This document shows positions 61,978-64,000 of a stretch of DNA of 64,000 nucleotides, piece after piece. Under the pieces are notes generated by a model. The model was not told the origin of the DNA. It did not search any database and saw nothing but the letters and a program-made list of their open reading frames with translations. Made by a program: the position numbers and the translations under genes. How positions within the stretch are numbered: the stretch's first letter is position 1; every line of letters starts with the position of its first letter. The stretch is from Devosia riboflavina (lineage in GTDB: Bacteria; Pseudomonadota; Alphaproteobacteria; Rhizobiales; Devosiaceae), in NCBI RefSeq assembly GCF_000743575.1, contig NZ_JQGC01000009.1, forward strand, positions 1 to 64,000, read 5' to 3'.

Positions 61978-62052
61978 TTTGCAGTAGGTTCCGCCAAAAT
62001 TTGCGGCCGCCGCCGAGCAATTTCGCACACGGGGGTCTTCCCAGGAGAAAGT

Positions 62053-62271
62053 ATGGCCAAAGAAGAAGTGCTCGAATTCCCGGGCGTGGTCACTGAATTG
62101 CTTCCCAACGCGACCTTCCGGGTCAAGCTGGAAAACGAACACGAGATCATCGCTCACACCGCTGGCCGCATGCGCAAGAACCGTATCCGCGTTCTCGCCG
62201 GCGACAAGGTGCTGTGCGAAATGACTCCGTACGACCTGACCAAGGGTCGCATCACCTATCGTTTCAAGTAA
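62053..62271 (+). CDS. infA: Translation initiation factor IF-1
   Basis: This is a 72-residue OB-fold protein: [76 protein letters not shown] composition, matching IF-1 throughout and in length. AGGAGAAAG lies before the ATG. A double hairpin follows the stop. Confidence 0.97.
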   Translation: MAKEEVLEFPGVVTELLPNATFRVKLENEHEIIAHTAGRMRKNRIRVLAGDKVLCEMTPYDLTKGRITYRFK

Positions 62272-62281
62272 GGTTTGGCGC

Positions 62282-62324
62282 GACCACCTGAAGGGTGGTC
62301 AAAACGCTCCAGTGGAGCGTTTTG
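62282..62324 (+). terminator. Double-hairpin terminator after infA
   Basis: GACCACC/GGTGGTC and then AAAACGCTCC/GGAGCGTTTT with an AGT loop. The second stem ends in T4. It is followed by maf 62 bases on, so termination may be partial. Confidence 0.6.
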
Positions 62325-62385
62325 AGCGACAAACGCCCTGAGCCATGCGAAGGGCCGTCCTGTTTCAGCGGAGCGCGACGTCATC

Positions 62386-63024
62386 ATGGCCTCAAGGCCC
62401 GAATTAATATTGGCCTCCGCCTCGCCGCGCCGGCTTGCCCTGCTCAATCAGATCGGCATCGAGCCTGAGCATCTAGTTCCGGCCCATGTCGACGAGACTC
62501 CCGAAAAGGGCGAATTGCCGCGCAAGCTTGCCGGCCGCCTTGCCGAGTTGAAAGCCCTCACCGCCCAGCACAAGGCCCGCGTCGCCGGTTTCGGCTCCGA
62601 CGCCCTCGTCCTTGCTGCCGATACGGTGGTGGCCGTCGGCCGTCGCATCCTGCCCAAGGCCGAGACCATGGAAGAGGCATCCGATTGCCTCCGCCTGCTC
62701 TCGGGCCGAGCGCACCGCGTCTATACCGGCGTGACGCTCCTCACACCCTCCGGCGCCAAGCGGCAACGGGTCGTTGAAACACGCCTGCGGTTCAAGCGCC
62801 TCTCGACCCGCGAAATGGAAGCCTATCTCGCCAGCGCCGAATGGCGCGACAAGGCGGGTGGCTATGCCATCCAGGGCATTGCCGGCTCGTTCGTCGTCAA
62901 ACTCAGCGGTTCCTATTCCGGCGTCGTCGGCCTGCCGCTTCATGAAGTGACCCAGCTTCTCGCCGGCGAGGGCTATCCCGTGCATTTCAACTGGCTCAAC
63001 CAGTCGAGCCTGACGGGCGTCTGA
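62386..63024 (+). CDS. Maf-family nucleotide pyrophosphatase
   Basis: This is a 212-residue protein: [20 protein letters not shown] opens with the substrate-binding SASPRR, and [12 protein letters not shown] holds the catalytic Asp. [11 protein letters not shown] matches the conserved region of Maf. The family hydrolyses non-canonical or standard NTPs (dTTP/UTP type in E. coli YhdE); the exact substrate here is not certain. It overlaps yacG. Confidence 0.93.
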   Translation: MASRPELILASASPRRLALLNQIGIEPEHLVPAHVDETPEKGELPRKLAGRLAELKALTAQHKARVAGFGSDALVLAADTVVAVGRRILPKAETMEEASDCLRLLSGRAHRVYTGVTLLTPSGAKRQRVVETRLRFKRLSTREMEAYLASAEWRDKAGGYAIQGIAGSFVVKLSGSYSGVVGLPLHEVTQLLAGEGYPVHFNWLNQSSLTGV

Positions 63025-63191
63025 TGGCCGCCGAAAAGAAATGCCCGATTTGCGGCAAGCCAGTGGTCGAAAAGTACAAGCCCTTCTGCTCGAAGCGCTG
63101 TGCCGATGTCGATCTCAACCGCTGGCTCACCGGCTCCTATGTCATCCCCGCCAGGGATGACGAGCCGCCTGCCGAAAACGATGACGAATAG
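63024..63191 (+). CDS. yacG: DNA gyrase inhibitor/zinc-finger protein YacG
   Basis: This is a 55-residue protein with four zinc cysteines: [10 protein letters not shown] and [14 protein letters not shown]. In E. coli YacG binds GyrB and inhibits gyrase. The ATG overlaps the maf stop (TGATG), so the two are coupled. The short acidic C-terminus is typical. Confidence 0.9.
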   Translation: MAAEKKCPICGKPVVEKYKPFCSKRCADVDLNRWLTGSYVIPARDDEPPAENDDE

Positions 63192-63263
63192 GCGTCTTGG
63201 TGGGCTTCAAGGGTAGCAGTCTGCTAACAAACTAGCCTCTTTATCCACATAGCGTTTTCGCGC

Positions 63264-63292
63264 TTGCGCCATCAAAAACGATTGCCTATAAG
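63264..63292 (+). promoter_or_regulatory. Candidate promoter of tRNA-Phe
   Basis: TTGCGC and TATAAG are 17 bases apart. The tRNA begins 36 bases after the -10, allowing a short 5' leader. The stretch 63192-63263 has no other feature I can see. Confidence 0.5.
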
Positions 63293-63328
63293 GCCCGTGG
63301 CTCGCAGCCGAAGGCTAGCGAAAAAGAT

Positions 63329-63404
63329 GCCCAGATAGCTCAGTTGGTAGAGCAGCGGATTGAAAATCCGCGTGTCGCTGGTTCGATTCCGGCTCTGGGC
63401 ACCA
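63329..63404 (+). tRNA. tRNA-Phe (anticodon GAA)
   Basis: The cloverleaf GCCCAGATAGCTCAGTTGGT has an anticodon arm GCGGA-TTGAAAA-TCCGC with GAA, a T arm with GGTTCGATTCC and an encoded CCA ending at 63404. The integrase gene on the other strand ends inside it. Confidence 0.97.
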
Positions 63405-64000
63405 TTTCCTCCATTTTCTTGTTGTTTGTCAGCGGCTTAGTTGCAGCTTTTGTCCCACCGTCATAATGCGCCGGGAAAAGTGGGACTTTTGGATCCGGTG
63501 ACACGTCGAAAGCCTGTGCCGCCAGTACTCTTTGCTGTGCCGCTTTAGTGTAACGGTCGACCTCCTTGAGCGTCGTGTGGCCGGTAATCGCCATGATCTG
63601 GTGACCGCTCCGATTGCTCTCGGCAAGACGACGGGCGGCGGCTTTTCGGAGACCGTGAGAGGCACAATGTTTAAGGTCGGCCTCATCGCAGCGATCCCGA
63701 AACCAGTTGCCAAAGCCATTCGCCGTAAAGGGCCGGCCGAACTCGTTGACCAGGAACGTGTCCTTACCTAGTGGGCTCGCGTCGAGAACCGATTGCAGCT
63801 CCGGGCGGATTGGAATTTGCAGAGTGATGGGTTTGCGTTCCCTGTTCTTCTGCTGGGTGAAATGCAGCCAGCCATCCTGAACATGGGACGGGCCGAAAAG
63901 CACAATGTCGCTCCGGCGCTGGCTGGTGAATAGAAGCAGCGATAAGGCAAGACGGGCCTTGGTGCCTATGGGGTGCCGGCGCTCGAACTGCGCGACCTCG
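63340..64000 (-). CDS. Tyrosine-recombinase integrase, C-terminal part (cut by window edge)
   Basis: The frame is open from the right edge to a stop at 63340-63342 inside the tRNA gene. The catalytic residues of tyrosine recombinases are present: Arg in FTSQRRSDI, HGLRKAAARRLAE (HxxR), GHTTLKEVDRY (His and the nucleophile Tyr). The last 20 or so residues (MVPRAGIEPATRGFSIRCSTN region) are the antisense reading of the tRNA-Phe gene and may be an artefact of the stop lying there. It reads toward the tRNA, the usual layout for elements integrated at a tRNA 3' end. The N-terminus lies outside the window. Confidence 0.85.
   Translation of the reverse strand, partial: EVAQFERRHPIGTKARLALSLLLFTSQRRSDIVLFGPSHVQDGWLHFTQQKNRERKPITLQIPIRPELQSVLDASPLGKDTFLVNEFGRPFTANGFGNWFRDRCDEADLKHCASHGLRKAAARRLAESNRSGHQIMAITGHTTLKEVDRYTKAAQQRVLAAQAFDVSPDPKVPLFPAHYDGGTKAATKPLTNNKKMEEMVPRAGIEPATRGFSIRCSTN

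Noticed and set aside
63340..63404. Integrase C-terminus 'PRAGIEPATRGFSIRCSTN' as a conserved domain
   Set aside because: It is simply the antisense translation of the tRNA-Phe gene and appears beside many tRNAs.

Overview
The window looks like a chromosomal segment of a high-GC alphaproteobacterium of the order Hyphomicrobiales, most likely Devosia or a close relative. This is inferred from gene content and order, with no database search. The supporting points are an ALA-synthase type hemA, the block dapD-dapE-truA-fmt-def, the block ffs-dnaX-ybaB-recR, the block murA...DUF2948-hisD-UPF0262-LMW phosphatase-infA-maf-yacG, and a GAAC-N7-GAAC type LexA box. Most genes are ordinary chromosomal genes. 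Both edges cut genes: an IS110-like transposase tail at 1-162 and a tyrosine integrase running off at 64000.

Region 1 (1-7.0 kb): transposase remnant, CAP-domain lipoprotein, APH(6)/hydroxyurea-type kinase, glucuronate isomerase, a 53-aa membrane peptide, and a two-component system whose kinase is fused in frame to an ABC-type periplasmic binding protein. Region 2 (7.0-15.4 kb): lysine/DAP biosynthesis (dapD, dapE), membrane proteins, then truA, fmt and def on the other strand, and rmuC behind a candidate LexA operator. Region 3 (15.4-24 kb): a DegP/HtrA protease with an OmpR-type two-component system, a LOG-like protein, SRP RNA, dnaX, ybaB and recR. Region 4 (24-31 kb): a FixJ-like regulator whose phospho-acceptor Asp is replaced by Asn, mscL, a PAS hybrid kinase, a PRC-barrel protein, a CSS-EAL phosphodiesterase, two small unknown genes and an OmpA-like lipoprotein.

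Region 5 (31-36.5 kb): an uncharacterised two-gene operon (DUF4037 plus a possible condensation-fold acyltransferase-like protein), hemA preceded by an FNR/FixK-type box, and a GNAT gene preceded by a terminated leader RNA. Region 6 (36.5-44 kb): TctABC carboxylate uptake, a GAF-GGDEF-EAL protein, and an ArsR-controlled cluster (arsC divergent; membrane protein, two DUF1801 proteins, SRPBCC protein). Region 7 (44-53 kb): MarR plus PQQ glucose-type dehydrogenase, TraB-like protein, AraC, GFA, LysR and YeiH, a membrane protein and tRNA-Thr. Region 8 (53-64 kb): a small peptide gene and murA, a TetR/HlyD/ABC-2 export operon, DUF2948, hisD, a UPF0262-LMW phosphatase fusion, infA, maf, yacG, tRNA-Phe, and an integrase that reads into the tRNA gene and marks the start of an integrated element.

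About twenty copies of several palindromic dispersed repeat families fill the gaps between genes and are the main non-coding content. The most unusual observations are the histidine kinase/solute-binding-protein fusion, the UPF0262-phosphatase fusion, the Asp-to-Asn receiver, the leader RNA before the GNAT gene, the LexA-like box at rmuC and the FNR-like box at hemA.
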